Source of the DNA: an uncultured Clostridia bacterium
Lineage (GTDB): Bacteria > Bacillota > Clostridia > Oscillospirales > Ruminococcaceae
Direction of reading: 5' to 3'
Length of the DNA: 64,000 nucleotides
Assembly (NCBI GenBank): GCA_944388075.1
Contig: CALXHI010000037.1
Coordinates: 17,363 to 81,362 of the forward strand
Below the pieces are notes generated by a model. That model was not told the DNA's origin. It searched no databases and saw nothing but the letters and a program-made list of their open reading frames with translations. The stretch's first letter is position 1. Every line of letters starts with the position of its first letter. The position numbers were made by a program, and so were the translations under genes. Of the stretch, positions 28,396 through 36,570 are shown piece after piece.

Positions 28396-28803
28396 TTGGA
28401 ACCCTGTATGACCAATCGAAACCATCTGGCACAAAGCTTTCAACGCTATCCGAAAGTATTCCTCGCCCTTGGCGATGAAACCCGACAGCAGATCATTCTC
28501 GCATTGCTCACGCATGAAACCATTGGCATGCGTGTCCCCGAATTGGCACAAAAGACGCGTTTATCCCGTCCTGCCGTTTCTCACCACTTGAAAATCCTGC
28601 GAGATGCAGGGCTCATTCAAATGCACAAGGTCGGCACGATGCACTATTACTATCTCGATGCCAATGCAAGCTGCTGGTCGGGGCTGAAAGCTCTGGTTGA
28701 CCACATCAACGAACTGGTGCTGAAAAGTGCCGAGGCCGGCTATCCCATTTGGGAACAGGAACTGTTTACCACGAAAGGAGAATTACAAGATGACCATTCA
28801 TGA
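28396..28803 (+). CDS. ArsR-family winged-helix transcriptional regulator
   Basis: About 135 residues with a single HTH_5 domain: FLALGDETRQQIILALL near 22, the recognition helix LSRPAVSHHLKILRDAGLI near 56-74 and the wing MHYYYLD. No CxC-type metal site is seen in the helix, so a metal effector is not evident. The start is unclear: ATG 28381 would lie on top of the GGAGG motif (28384-28388), whereas the TTG at 28396 has ideal 7-base spacing and is preferred. It overlaps the nitroreductase gene by 14 bp and probably autoregulates the pair. Confidence 0.85.
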   Translation: MEPCMTNRNHLAQSFQRYPKVFLALGDETRQQIILALLTHETIGMRVPELAQKTRLSRPAVSHHLKILRDAGLIQMHKVGTMHYYYLDANASCWSGLKALVDHINELVLKSAEAGYPIWEQELFTTKGELQDDHS

Positions 28804-29461
28804 AGCAATCCAAGCCCGTCACAGTGTACGGCAATACCAAAGCAAGCCCATTCCCACCGAAGTCATGCAGGCACTCGATGCGGAAATCACCGCTTGCAAT
28901 GCAGAAGGCAATCTGCATATCCAAGCGGTCTACAACGAACCCAAAGCCTTCTCCGGCTTTTTGGCGCATTACGGCAAATTCACCGGTGTCACAAACTATA
29001 TCGCCCTCATCGGCAAGAAAGCTCCGGATCTCGACGAACGCATCGGCTACTACGGAGAACGCATTGTCCTCAAAGCACAGATGTTCGGACTCAACACCTG
29101 CTGGGTTGCCATGACCATGAAAAAGGGCGTGGTCAAAGCCAATTGCAAGTTCAATGCCGATGAAGCACTGGTCTGCGTCTTGACACTGGGCTACGGCACA
29201 ACCCAAGGGACTGCACAGAAATCCAAGCCCATGGATGCACTCTGTCAAGCTGCCGCAAAGCCCGATTGGTTTGTCAAGGGCATGGAGGCAGCCATGCTCG
29301 CACCCACTGCCATGCACCAGCAAAAATTCCGTATGACCTTAAACGGCGATTGCGTACATGCAGAGTCGCTCGGCGGTTTTTATTCCAAAGTCGATCTCGG
29401 CATTGTCAAGTATCACTTTGAAATCGGTGCGGATGGTCATCCGTTCCGTTGGGCAAAGTGA
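28790..29461 (+). CDS. Nitroreductase-family flavoprotein
   Basis: 223 residues. The N-terminus AIQARHSVRQYQSKPIP is the FMN-phosphate-binding signature of nitroreductases. YGERIVLKAQMFGLNTCWV near 80-100 and AAMLAPTAMHQQKF near 165 are further family blocks. It resembles the two-lobe TM1586-like subgroup, in which two half-domains occur in one chain. The ATG at 28790 follows AAAGGAG. Expected to reduce nitro or quinone compounds with NAD(P)H, perhaps in redox stress. Coupled to the upstream ArsR regulator. Confidence 0.85.
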   Translation: MTIHEAIQARHSVRQYQSKPIPTEVMQALDAEITACNAEGNLHIQAVYNEPKAFSGFLAHYGKFTGVTNYIALIGKKAPDLDERIGYYGERIVLKAQMFGLNTCWVAMTMKKGVVKANCKFNADEALVCVLTLGYGTTQGTAQKSKPMDALCQAAAKPDWFVKGMEAAMLAPTAMHQQKFRMTLNGDCVHAESLGGFYSKVDLGIVKYHFEIGADGHPFRWAK

Positions 29462-29477
29462 TATGCACAAATACCAG

Positions 29478-29509
29478 CACCCCTCTGTGACAGCAGCCAC
29501 AGAGGGGTG
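29478..29509 (+). terminator. Terminator after nitroreductase
   Basis: CACCCCTCTGTG / CACAGAGGGGTG, a perfect 12-bp stem with an 8-base loop, between convergent genes. The sequence after it (TTGCTTGTGCGG) is only moderately T-rich. Confidence 0.7.
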
Positions 29510-29540
29510 TTGCTTGTGCGGTATTGCCTTTCGTGTCGCC

Positions 29541-30707
29541 TTAGGCATTGGACTGCGTTTGCCGTTTGTTACGGGCAATCAGCAGCGTAATACAGAACAG
29601 GGCAATCGCAAAGCCCAGCTGCAAGCATACACACATGGCATAGTCGGTTGCGTTCCACGGCTCGCCGTTGTAGCCCGTGGCAAGATACAGCCCTCGTACA
29701 TACCAGTAGGTCGGCAAGAACCGGCTGAACCGCAACACCGTTTCGCTCAAAAATTCCTGCGGTACAAAAACACCGCCCAGAAAGCACAGCAACAGATTCG
29801 CAGTTGTGACAATCATGTTCAAGACAAGGGTATTCGGTGCGGTTTGCGACAGGAACATGGTCAATACCGTACAGAACAGCATGAATACCAAGCTGTTCAG
29901 GTTGACATACCAACTGTTCCACGTCCAAAAATCCGAACCGAACAGCAATGCAGCAATGCCGGTCAGTAATGCGTAAACACCCAAAGATACCACAATGATA
30001 CCAAGCGAAATTTGTGCGGTCTGGGACGAAGTGGAAATCGCAGAGCAGTTCATGCGGTTGCGGATCTCCTTCGACATCAACACCAAAACGGTCGGTGATA
30101 TGGCAGATACCAACACACCAATCAGAATATAAGGCAAGTAACGGAAATACCCGATCATACCATTGCCCACAGTTCCGGCAGTTGTTTTCTCATCTTGCAG
30201 CGTTTCGACGGCAATTTGCGGTTTTGCGGTTTCCAATGCCTTCTGCGCTGCGGCATTGATTTCCAAGCCGCTGACCAGATAACCCGATACGGCAGTCAGA
30301 TAGCGTTCCAGCTGGGCATCGAAAAGAGCTGCCGAATAGCTGTCCGGCACACGATAATCTGTCAGCAGAGGCTCGGTTTCCCCTGCTGCCAACCGTTCGG
30401 CATAGCCCTCTTCAATCGTCAGCACAAGGTCAACGCTGCGGAAATACAGCTGATCGAGTACGGCATCCTTCCCTATGATCGGTGCGGCAATTTCGTTGTA
30501 TGCACTGATATACGCAATCAACGCCTTGCTCGCTGCGGTTTGGTCAAGGTCTGAAACGCTGATGGTCAGGCGTTCCGCTTCAAATCCGGTGTCCTGCTTG
30601 TCAAACTTGATCAACCCGATGGAAAGCGATACGAAAATTGCGATGTACATGAACATCACTATGCGGTATTTCTTCAATATCCGCAGAAACACCTTAAAGA
30701 CTGGCAT
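29541..30707 (-). CDS. ABC-2 type transporter permease (second subunit)
   Basis: 388 residues with one N-terminal transmembrane helix (about 17-34), a large extracellular region (35-180) and five or six C-terminal helices (190-385), the standard layout of ABC-2 exporters of the YhgE/NatB-like group. LPTYWYVRGLYLATG near 330 is typical of the family. It overlaps the first permease gene by 14 bp and follows the ATPase, so the three form one exporter operon. AAGGAGG precedes the start. The substrate is unknown. Confidence 0.88.
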   Translation of the reverse strand: MPVFKVFLRILKKYRIVMFMYIAIFVSLSIGLIKFDKQDTGFEAERLTISVSDLDQTAASKALIAYISAYNEIAAPIIGKDAVLDQLYFRSVDLVLTIEEGYAERLAAGETEPLLTDYRVPDSYSAALFDAQLERYLTAVSGYLVSGLEINAAAQKALETAKPQIAVETLQDEKTTAGTVGNGMIGYFRYLPYILIGVLVSAISPTVLVLMSKEIRNRMNCSAISTSSQTAQISLGIIVVSLGVYALLTGIAALLFGSDFWTWNSWYVNLNSLVFMLFCTVLTMFLSQTAPNTLVLNMIVTTANLLLCFLGGVFVPQEFLSETVLRFSRFLPTYWYVRGLYLATGYNGEPWNATDYAMCVCLQLGFAIALFCITLLIARNKRQTQSNA

Positions 30708-31821
30708 GTCGTTTCCTCCTTGTCATCAAAAATCCGGCAAACAGAAAGACCAATGTCATGATACCGAGAATCAGCAGCTTCTGCAAAAAGCGGTCATAGT
30801 CCTCATACATCGACAGACAGTAAAACAAATCGACAACGACCGCTGTCGGATTGATATCATTGAGCAGCGGGCAGGATGTCATGATCGCAGCCTTGATTTC
30901 TGCCACATACAAACCGCTGAACAAGCTGCTGCCGAGCGTCACGCCAATCGAAATCCCCACCTTGACAGTCTCCGAGAGTCCCGGAATCGCACCAATACAA
31001 TATCCCATCGCAACACCCGTGAGCGTGCCTGCCAGTCCAGCAACATAGAGCATCGCAATCCGCTCACCCATATCAACACGCAGCACAAACAAAATATAGC
31101 TGATGCACACGCACATACTGAGCGACTGCACCAGAAAGGAAGACAGCGTATGTGCCGCAACGCATTGAAATTTGTGAATGGGCGATACAGTTTTTCTTGC
31201 CCCAATCGGCGAAAGATTGGCTTGATTGCTGACCGATGCCTGCAAGCCTCTCGAGCTGCCCATCATGGCTACCATGGCAAGCAGCGCAAAGAAATAATGG
31301 GCATACGGATCCATACTGCCCTGTGTCAACGGCTCTGTTTTGAGACAGTTCAGATCCTGCGACATGGCAGCCATGACCACATCGAGCCGTTCGGGCTGCT
31401 GTGCGGCAATGTCCTTGATGACTGCCTCCTGTACAGCATATTGCTCGAGAAAGGACTGAAGGATGGACGGTGCGACTCCACTGCCTCGAACCGTCAACGA
31501 AAGCGTTTTCCCCACAAAGACGATACCCTCAACCCGTTTGTCCTGCAAGAGCGTCTCAGCTTCGGCACGGTCGGCTTCCGTCACCGCAAACAGCGCATCC
31601 TCGCCCTCACTCACGGACTCCAATGCCATCGAAAACCATTCGTTTTCTGTTTGCGCCACAACTGCAATCGGGATTGTTTGAAACACTTCATGATCTTCAT
31701 AAAGATTCCCGAATGCGCTATAAAAGGCTGTACTCAGCAGCAGCGGAAAGCAGAACAGCCAAAACAAAGACTGCTTTTCCCGCAATTGCGTCAGCAGGGA
31801 ATATTTGAATTCATGCAGCAT
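30694..31821 (-). CDS. ABC-2 type transporter permease (first subunit)
   Basis: 375 residues, with the same topology as its neighbour: N-terminal helix (about 20-37), extracellular loop, then a cluster of helices from about 190 onward. MVAMMGSSRGLQASVSNQANLSPIGARKTVSP near 205 is characteristic of ABC-2 permeases. The GTG at 31830 would also be in frame, but the ATG at 31821 has AAGGAG at 8-base spacing. Two different permeases suggest a heterodimeric exporter core. Confidence 0.88.
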   Translation of the reverse strand: MLHEFKYSLLTQLREKQSLFWLFCFPLLLSTAFYSAFGNLYEDHEVFQTIPIAVVAQTENEWFSMALESVSEGEDALFAVTEADRAEAETLLQDKRVEGIVFVGKTLSLTVRGSGVAPSILQSFLEQYAVQEAVIKDIAAQQPERLDVVMAAMSQDLNCLKTEPLTQGSMDPYAHYFFALLAMVAMMGSSRGLQASVSNQANLSPIGARKTVSPIHKFQCVAAHTLSSFLVQSLSMCVCISYILFVLRVDMGERIAMLYVAGLAGTLTGVAMGYCIGAIPGLSETVKVGISIGVTLGSSLFSGLYVAEIKAAIMTSCPLLNDINPTAVVVDLFYCLSMYEDYDRFLQKLLILGIMTLVFLFAGFLMTRRKRHASL

Positions 31822-31826
31822 GGCGT

Positions 31827-32774
31827 TCACTCCTTATCCCGCAATTCTCGTCCGGTAATTTCCAGAAACACATCGTTCAGCGACGGCCGTTCGGAATAGA
31901 CCCGTCCGAACGCAATATCCGCCTGTGCAAATATCTCCAGCAGCTTGACCAGATTGTGCTTGCCGCCGCTGCACAATACGGTCAGCGTATTATCTGCAAA
32001 GGCAGCCTCGTACACATATTCCAATGCACAAATCTGTTTCAGTACGGCATCGGGCAATTCTGCGGTTTCTACGGTAATGTTTTCGGTTCTGTGAATCATC
32101 CGGCGCAGTTCATCGCAGGTACCCATCGCAATGTTCTTGCCTTTGTCGATGATGGCGATGCGGGTACAAATCTGCTCGACCTCCTCCATATAGTGCGAGG
32201 TATAGATAATGGTTGCGCCCTGCCGATTGAGTTCCGTAATGCCCTCAAGAATTTTGTTACGACTCTGCGGATCAACCGCTACGGTCGGCTCATCGAGGAT
32301 AATCAGCTTCGGCTTATGCGCAATGCCACACGCAATATTCAGTCGCCGCAGCAAACCGCCCGAGAGCTTTTTCGGATAGAATTTCTCAAACTCCTCCAGC
32401 CCGACAAACGCAATCGCTTCGTTGACATACTGCTTACGCTTTGCTTTATCGGTAATGTACAGACCGCAGAAATAGTCAATGTTCTCTCGCACGGTCAATT
32501 CCTGCAGCACGGCAACATTCTGCATGATGACACCGATCTGTGCCTTAATGGCATACTGCTCCGGATTCATCGGCTGCCCGAAGATCGCAATGCTGCCCTT
32601 GTCATAGCGCAGCAGCGACAGCAGGCAGTTAATTACCGTTGTCTTGCCCGAACCATTCGGACCGAGCAGACCGAATACCTCACCTTCTTGAATTTTCAGA
32701 TTGAAATGATCCAGTGCAATCAGCTCCTGATACCGTTTGACCAAGTTTTCGATTTGGACTACGGTGTTTCCCAT
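31827..32774 (-). CDS. ABC transporter ATP-binding protein
   Basis: 315-residue ATPase energising the ABC-2 permeases. Walker A GPNGSGKTT near 39, Q-loop IMQN near 84, signature LSGGLLRRLNIA near 138 (LSGG, with RR for the usual Q-R), Walker B LIILDEP near 158 and the switch His in YTSHYMEE. A C-terminal 80-residue extension is usual for this drug/peptide-export group. The start follows AAAGGAG. Expressed divergently from the NarL-type kinase gene, which suggests control by that two-component system. Confidence 0.92.
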   Translation of the reverse strand: MGNTVVQIENLVKRYQELIALDHFNLKIQEGEVFGLLGPNGSGKTTVINCLLSLLRYDKGSIAIFGQPMNPEQYAIKAQIGVIMQNVAVLQELTVRENIDYFCGLYITDKAKRKQYVNEAIAFVGLEEFEKFYPKKLSGGLLRRLNIACGIAHKPKLIILDEPTVAVDPQSRNKILEGITELNRQGATIIYTSHYMEEVEQICTRIAIIDKGKNIAMGTCDELRRMIHRTENITVETAELPDAVLKQICALEYVYEAAFADNTLTVLCSGGKHNLVKLLEIFAQADIAFGRVYSERPSLNDVFLEITGRELRDKE

Positions 32775-32850
32775 AAGATACTCCTTTCGGCATAGCCATT
32801 GTTTTCTGATGATAGCATACCATATTCCGGGCAATTGCGGTAGTGTATCC

Positions 32851-32911
32851 TGTCATTAATCCCTATGACATTTGTCATATGCTGGACAAATCTCCGATTT
32901 TGTGATATGAT
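32851..32911 (+). promoter_or_regulatory. Kinase promoter with TGTCAT/ATGACA half-sites
   Basis: TGGACA (32883-32888), 17-bp spacer, TATGAT (32906-32911) form the plus-strand promoter. Directly upstream are TGTCAT (32851-32856), ATGACA (32865-32870) and TGTCAT (32873-32878). The last two lie in the perfect inverted repeat TATGACATTTGTCATA (32864-32879). On the other side, a weak extended -10 TGGTATGCT on the minus strand could serve the ABC operon. This looks like an operator for the neighbouring response regulator. Confidence 0.6.
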
Positions 32912-32949
32912 AGAAGCAAACAATCCTACCTTCCGAAAAGGAGAATGCC

Positions 32950-34014
32950 ATGCCGCTCTTGCTCGACAAACTGATTTTGCTGCTAGGCTGTTTCGGGCTG
33001 ATTGCCGGCGAATCCGATTGGCTTGCCGTTGGTCTGCCATTGGTCGCTGTCACATCCTCTGCCATCGCACAGCTTGCCAACCGCAATCGCCTGTCATGGA
33101 CCATCGAACTCGGCTTTCTGGCGACCTGTATTGCTGTGCCGGAACTTTGCTGTTTCCTGCCGCTGCTGCTTTACGATATGCGCAGCAACCGCCATACCGT
33201 TCTTTGCTATGCCGCAAGCCTGCCGCTCCTTTTTGCTGTATATTTAGAATATTGGGCTTACCTGCCGCAAATTGCCCTCTTGCTGCTGCTTGCGCTGCTG
33301 CTCCACTACAAAACCGCCCGTATTCGTCAGCTGACCGAAACGCTTGTGCAAACCCGTGACCAATACGCCGGTGACAATTTCCGTCTGGAACGGGAACGGC
33401 AACAGCTACGGGAGAATCAAGACAATGCCGTTTACCTTGCAACTTTGCAAGAACGAAGCCGAATTGCACGGGATATTCATGACAATGTCGGACACTTGCT
33501 GACCCGTTCCATTCTGCAAGTCGGAGCATTGCAAATGATTTCCGATGAAACCCTCCGCACGCAAGGCTTGCAAGAGGTCGACAATACCCTCAATACCGCT
33601 ATGACCACCATCCGCAACAGCGTCCATGATCTGCATAACGATGCCATTGATCTGCAAGCCCTGTTGGAGGATGCTGTTCAGCCCTTGCGGGATCATGGCA
33701 TACAATTGCGCTGCGAATGGGATTTCTCTCAGCATATCCCCGAACCGCTCAAGCTCTGCTGTATTGCGATTGTCAAAGAAGGCGTTTCCAATATCCTCAA
33801 ATACAGCAACGCCGATCGGGTGACAGCCATTTTGCGAGAGCAGCCGGCATTCTATCAGCTGGTGCTTGAGGACAATGGATATGGTGCTGCCATCAGAGAC
33901 AGCGGCATTGGGTTATCCAATATCAAACGCCGTGTCGAGGATCAAAACGGCATTCTCAATCTCACAGCCGGCGAAACCGGATTCCGAATCTTCATTACCA
34001 TACCAAAGAGGTGA
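32950..34014 (+). CDS. Sensor histidine kinase (HisKA_3, DesK/NarX type)
   Basis: 354 residues. Four or five short transmembrane helices occupy 1-118, followed by a coiled coil (120-165). The HisKA_3 dimerisation helix has phospho-His in RSRIARDIHDNVGHLL (H177), and an HATPase domain carries EGVSNILKYSNA and DNGYGAAIRDSGIGLSNIKRR. There is no separate sensory domain, so it probably senses membrane state or a partner transporter, as in bacitracin/lantibiotic-type modules. AAAAGGAG supports the start. The response regulator begins 3 bp later. Confidence 0.93.
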   Translation: MPLLLDKLILLLGCFGLIAGESDWLAVGLPLVAVTSSAIAQLANRNRLSWTIELGFLATCIAVPELCCFLPLLLYDMRSNRHTVLCYAASLPLLFAVYLEYWAYLPQIALLLLLALLLHYKTARIRQLTETLVQTRDQYAGDNFRLERERQQLRENQDNAVYLATLQERSRIARDIHDNVGHLLTRSILQVGALQMISDETLRTQGLQEVDNTLNTAMTTIRNSVHDLHNDAIDLQALLEDAVQPLRDHGIQLRCEWDFSQHIPEPLKLCCIAIVKEGVSNILKYSNADRVTAILREQPAFYQLVLEDNGYGAAIRDSGIGLSNIKRRVEDQNGILNLTAGETGFRIFITIPKR

Positions 34015-34017
34015 CCT

Positions 34018-34644
34018 ATGCGTATTCTGATTATTGATGATGACAGCATCGTTGCCGCATCGCTCAAGACCATTCTCGAGGCAGGCGGCAGTATTACCGT
34101 TCTTGCAACCGGTCACAGCGGCACACAAGCCATTGAACTGTATCGGCAGTACAAGCCCGATGTGTTGCTGATGGATATTCGCATGGAGGGCATGAGCGGA
34201 CTGGAGGCAGGCGAACAAATCCTTGCGGAGGACAAGAACGCCAAAATTCTCTACCTCACAACCTTTTCCGATGACGAATACATTGTCAAGGCTCTGCGAA
34301 TCGGTGCAAAGGGCTATATCCTCAAGCAGGACTTTCAGAGCATTGCACCGGCACTGGAATCAGTTTGTGCCGGACAAAGTGTGTTCGGATCGGCGGTTCT
34401 GAAACGCCTGCCGGATCTGCTGCGGCAAGCACCTGTCCAAAACATGACAGAAACGGCGTTGACCGAAAAGGAAAAGAAGCTGACCGCCTTGATCGCACAG
34501 GGCATGAGCAATCGGGAAATTGCCGCCGCACTCTATTTGAGCGAGGGTACGGTGCGAAACTATATCAGCACGATTCTGGACAAGCTTGCCCTGCGAGATC
34601 GCACGCAATTGGCGGTGTACTATTACAATCATATAGCAGAATGA
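34018..34644 (+). CDS. NarL/LuxR-family response regulator
   Basis: 208 residues: receiver domain with DDD at 7-9, phosphoacceptor D53 in VLLMDIRMEGMSG and Lys in KGYILK near 102. A linker follows, then a LuxR-type HTH (ALTEKEKKLTALIAQGMSNREIA and LSEGTVRNYISTILDKL near 147-190). Partner of the upstream kinase. The likely target is the divergent ABC exporter, through the half-site array between the two operons. Confidence 0.95.
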   Translation: MRILIIDDDSIVAASLKTILEAGGSITVLATGHSGTQAIELYRQYKPDVLLMDIRMEGMSGLEAGEQILAEDKNAKILYLTTFSDDEYIVKALRIGAKGYILKQDFQSIAPALESVCAGQSVFGSAVLKRLPDLLRQAPVQNMTETALTEKEKKLTALIAQGMSNREIAAALYLSEGTVRNYISTILDKLALRDRTQLAVYYYNHIAE

Positions 34645-34679
34645 GCCATGCCGTTGCAGGGTGCGTCCCATACAAGAAA

Positions 34680-34716
34680 CGCCCACCGTGTTTTCCTGCA
34701 CGATGGGCATTTTGAT
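34680..34716 (+). terminator. Terminator after NarL-type regulator
   Basis: GCCCA...TGGGC stem extended by CGTG/CACG pairing, followed by ATTTTG, about 35 bp after the stop codon. Confidence 0.65.
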
Positions 34717-34830
34717 ATCACAGCTTGAATTCCTCTGCCGGATCGGCGAAAAATCCGAATCTCTCTTTACGGCAAGCACCAAATGCCGGTTGCTCCGCAC
34801 TTCCACACCAATCTATCTGCGCCATAACAA

Positions 34831-34865
34831 CACAACCCCAAGCCTCGAAGGATTGGGGCTTTTTC
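34831..34865 (+). terminator. Second terminator
   Basis: CCCCAA / TTGGGG stem with a short loop followed by CTTTTTC. It lies just before the promoter of the lipoprotein pair. Confidence 0.75.
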
Positions 34866-34877
34866 GGCAGAAACAGC

Positions 34878-34906
34878 TTGACAGAACCGTCATTTTGTGG
34901 TATGTT
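34878..34906 (+). promoter_or_regulatory. Promoter of the lipoprotein pair
   Basis: TTGACA (34878-34883), 17-bp spacer, TATGTT (34901-34906), about 40 bp before the first start codon. Confidence 0.75.
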
Positions 34907-34944
34907 TAAAGTGATCCTGTATACAGGAAAGGAGCGAATGCACT

Positions 34945-35583
34945 ATGAATACCAAAAAAAATGCCGCCTTGATGGCATGTGGTCTGATGCTGGCCGTCTG
35001 CACCGCATGCGGCGAAAGCAGCGGCATAACGATTGCCGAAAAGGATTTGCCCTATGGCGCAACCCTGACACGAAACGATAAGGACTATGCGATGGGTATC
35101 CAATATGACCATCGATTCATTCCGGAGGACTGTCTGCACACGGTCATTGACTACTACACCGCCATCCAAACACAGGATGTGGAACTGTTTCTCTCGTTAC
35201 AGCTGCCGCTGTATCACGATTATCAAATGAACGAGGTTCTGGGCGGAGAATATACTGATGAAGAACTGGTCAAAAACAGCTATGAAGCCATCAAGGCGTT
35301 CTATGGATCGGACTTCATATACTCGATGATCGACATCACGGACGGTATTGCCGGAACGGAATACTCCACCAGTGCCAATCTGCTGGAGCTGCTCGATGAT
35401 TTGGCGGAAGATGCGAACCAAGACAAAATTTCCGATGACATTGACGCATTCTATGAGCTGACGATTGACCGCTATCTGACCGATGTCGGCTCGGATGTGC
35501 GCTCCGAAACCGATTCGGCATTGCTCGAAGAGAAGCTGTTTGTGTTCCATTACGCAGATGATTGGTATATCATCTACAATTGA
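34945..35583 (+). CDS. Putative lipoprotein
   Basis: 212 residues with a lipoprotein signal (basic MNTKK start, hydrophobic core, lipobox VCTAC, lipidation at C22). The mature domain is acidic and alpha-helical in appearance, with DCLHTVIDYYTAIQTQD near 62-78 and a C-terminal FVFHYADDWYIIYN. This resembles the NTF2-like/DUF-type folds of small secreted Clostridia lipoproteins. It is paired with a second lipoprotein 8 bp downstream that shares a similar pattern, so the two probably arose by duplication. Function unknown. Confidence 0.75.
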   Translation: MNTKKNAALMACGLMLAVCTACGESSGITIAEKDLPYGATLTRNDKDYAMGIQYDHRFIPEDCLHTVIDYYTAIQTQDVELFLSLQLPLYHDYQMNEVLGGEYTDEELVKNSYEAIKAFYGSDFIYSMIDITDGIAGTEYSTSANLLELLDDLAEDANQDKISDDIDAFYELTIDRYLTDVGSDVRSETDSALLEEKLFVFHYADDWYIIYN

Positions 35584-35591
35584 GGTGACCT

Positions 35592-36173
35592 ATGAAACGC
35601 ATCTATGCCCTGCCCCTTGTGCTGCTGATGCTGACCGCCTGTGGCACATCGGCAACGGATTCCGAAAGCAACCGCAATATTTCCATGACATCCGAACTGG
35701 TAGTGTCGATTTCGGATGAGAATTTCTATGAGCCATACGGTGACTGCATCAAGCGTTATTTTGAGGCGATTGAAGCAGGAGATTTCTCCGGCTATACCGA
35801 AACGGTCTACGCACCTTATCAGACCGCCTATGCCGAATTTCTCCAATCGAAAGGTGATGCCACACTCGAATCGAACTTCAAGAGCCTGCAACAGCAATTC
35901 GATGAAGATGGCTATGCGGACTGGCATTTCACCAACCTCGAGCTGTCCTACCATGCCAACGAGGATATCGACGCCTTTTTCGATGATTATGTCGAGTTTG
36001 GCGTATTCGACGAAGCCTTCGTCACCGCCTGCAAAGAAGATGCCATCGAAATTCGAGACGTACAGTTTACGCTCTATGCGCTCTATACGGGCGATACCGA
36101 AGCCACGCCGGTTGTTCGAGATAGTGAAATGATTGTCATTCGTACCGATGAGGGCTGCTATTTGTTCGGCTAA
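35592..36173 (+). CDS. Putative lipoprotein, paralogue-like neighbour
   Basis: 193 residues. Lipobox MLTAC gives lipidation at C17. The mature region is rich in Asp/Glu and aromatic residues. DCIKRYFEAIEAGDFSGY near 51 parallels the DYYTAIQTQD segment of the gene before it, and the C-terminus ends in a similar short beta-rich stretch. Together they look like a surface pair expressed from one promoter and closed by one terminator. No known family could be named. Confidence 0.72.
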   Translation: MKRIYALPLVLLMLTACGTSATDSESNRNISMTSELVVSISDENFYEPYGDCIKRYFEAIEAGDFSGYTETVYAPYQTAYAEFLQSKGDATLESNFKSLQQQFDEDGYADWHFTNLELSYHANEDIDAFFDDYVEFGVFDEAFVTACKEDAIEIRDVQFTLYALYTGDTEATPVVRDSEMIVIRTDEGCYLFG

Positions 36174-36190
36174 ACAGAATATCGGTAACA

Positions 36191-36228
36191 CAAAGCGGTT
36201 AGAGCCTCGCTATTCTAACCGCTTTTGC
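36191..36228. terminator. Bidirectional terminator between convergent genes
   Basis: AAAGCGGTTAGA / TCTAACCGCTTTT with a 10-base loop between the lipoprotein stop and the minus-strand small membrane protein. Confidence 0.9.
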
Positions 36229-36246
36229 CGATATTGAAATGGTATC

Positions 36247-36570
36247 TTATGGTGTATCCTTAGTATCCGATGGTGTATCTTCGGTATCGAAATCGGAGGC
36301 ATCCGTATCCGGTGTTTTTGGTTGCTGCGCATCATAAATGCCCTTGACCGCCTTGCAGCGTGGATCTTCCGGCGAAGTTTCCTTCTTGGGCAATTTCGCA
36401 AGAATCGCATCCACTTTCTTTGCAAGCCACGGTGTCAGAACCGTCACCAATGCGATCACGCCGAAAATCAGCAGAAACTTGACACAAAACCGTATCAGCG
36501 TTGGTGTGATGTTCACCATTTCTTCCTCTGTTTCCAACAAGCATGTCAAGAACAACGGTACTATATTCAT
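36247..36570 (-). CDS. Small single-pass membrane protein with acidic tail
   Basis: 107 residues: short N-terminus, one hydrophobic helix (about 28-45, CVKFLLIFGVIALVTVLT), then KK-rich and finally Asp/Thr/Pro-rich acidic C-terminus with DTEDTPSDTKDTP-type repeats. The open frame is much longer upstream, but the ATG at 36570 follows AAAAGGAG and overlaps the MnmM-like stop by 4 bp. Probably a cytoplasmic-tail membrane protein; no family recognised. Confidence 0.65.
   Translation of the reverse strand: MNIVPLFLTCLLETEEEMVNITPTLIRFCVKFLLIFGVIALVTVLTPWLAKKVDAILAKLPKKETSPEDPRCKAVKGIYDAQQPKTPDTDASDFDTEDTPSDTKDTP

Larger units (their letters stand above)
34645..34944. other. Intergenic region with two terminators and one promoter
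   Basis: 300 bases between the response regulator and the first lipoprotein. It holds the two hairpins and the promoter listed separately. The central part (34717-34830) has no visible gene, though two terminators in a row suggest a small transcript could lie between them. Confidence 0.5.

Noticed and set aside
30475..31899. 474-codon plus-strand frame opposite the ABC permease
   Set aside because: Shadow frame, rich in Arg/His/Gln, no signal of translation.
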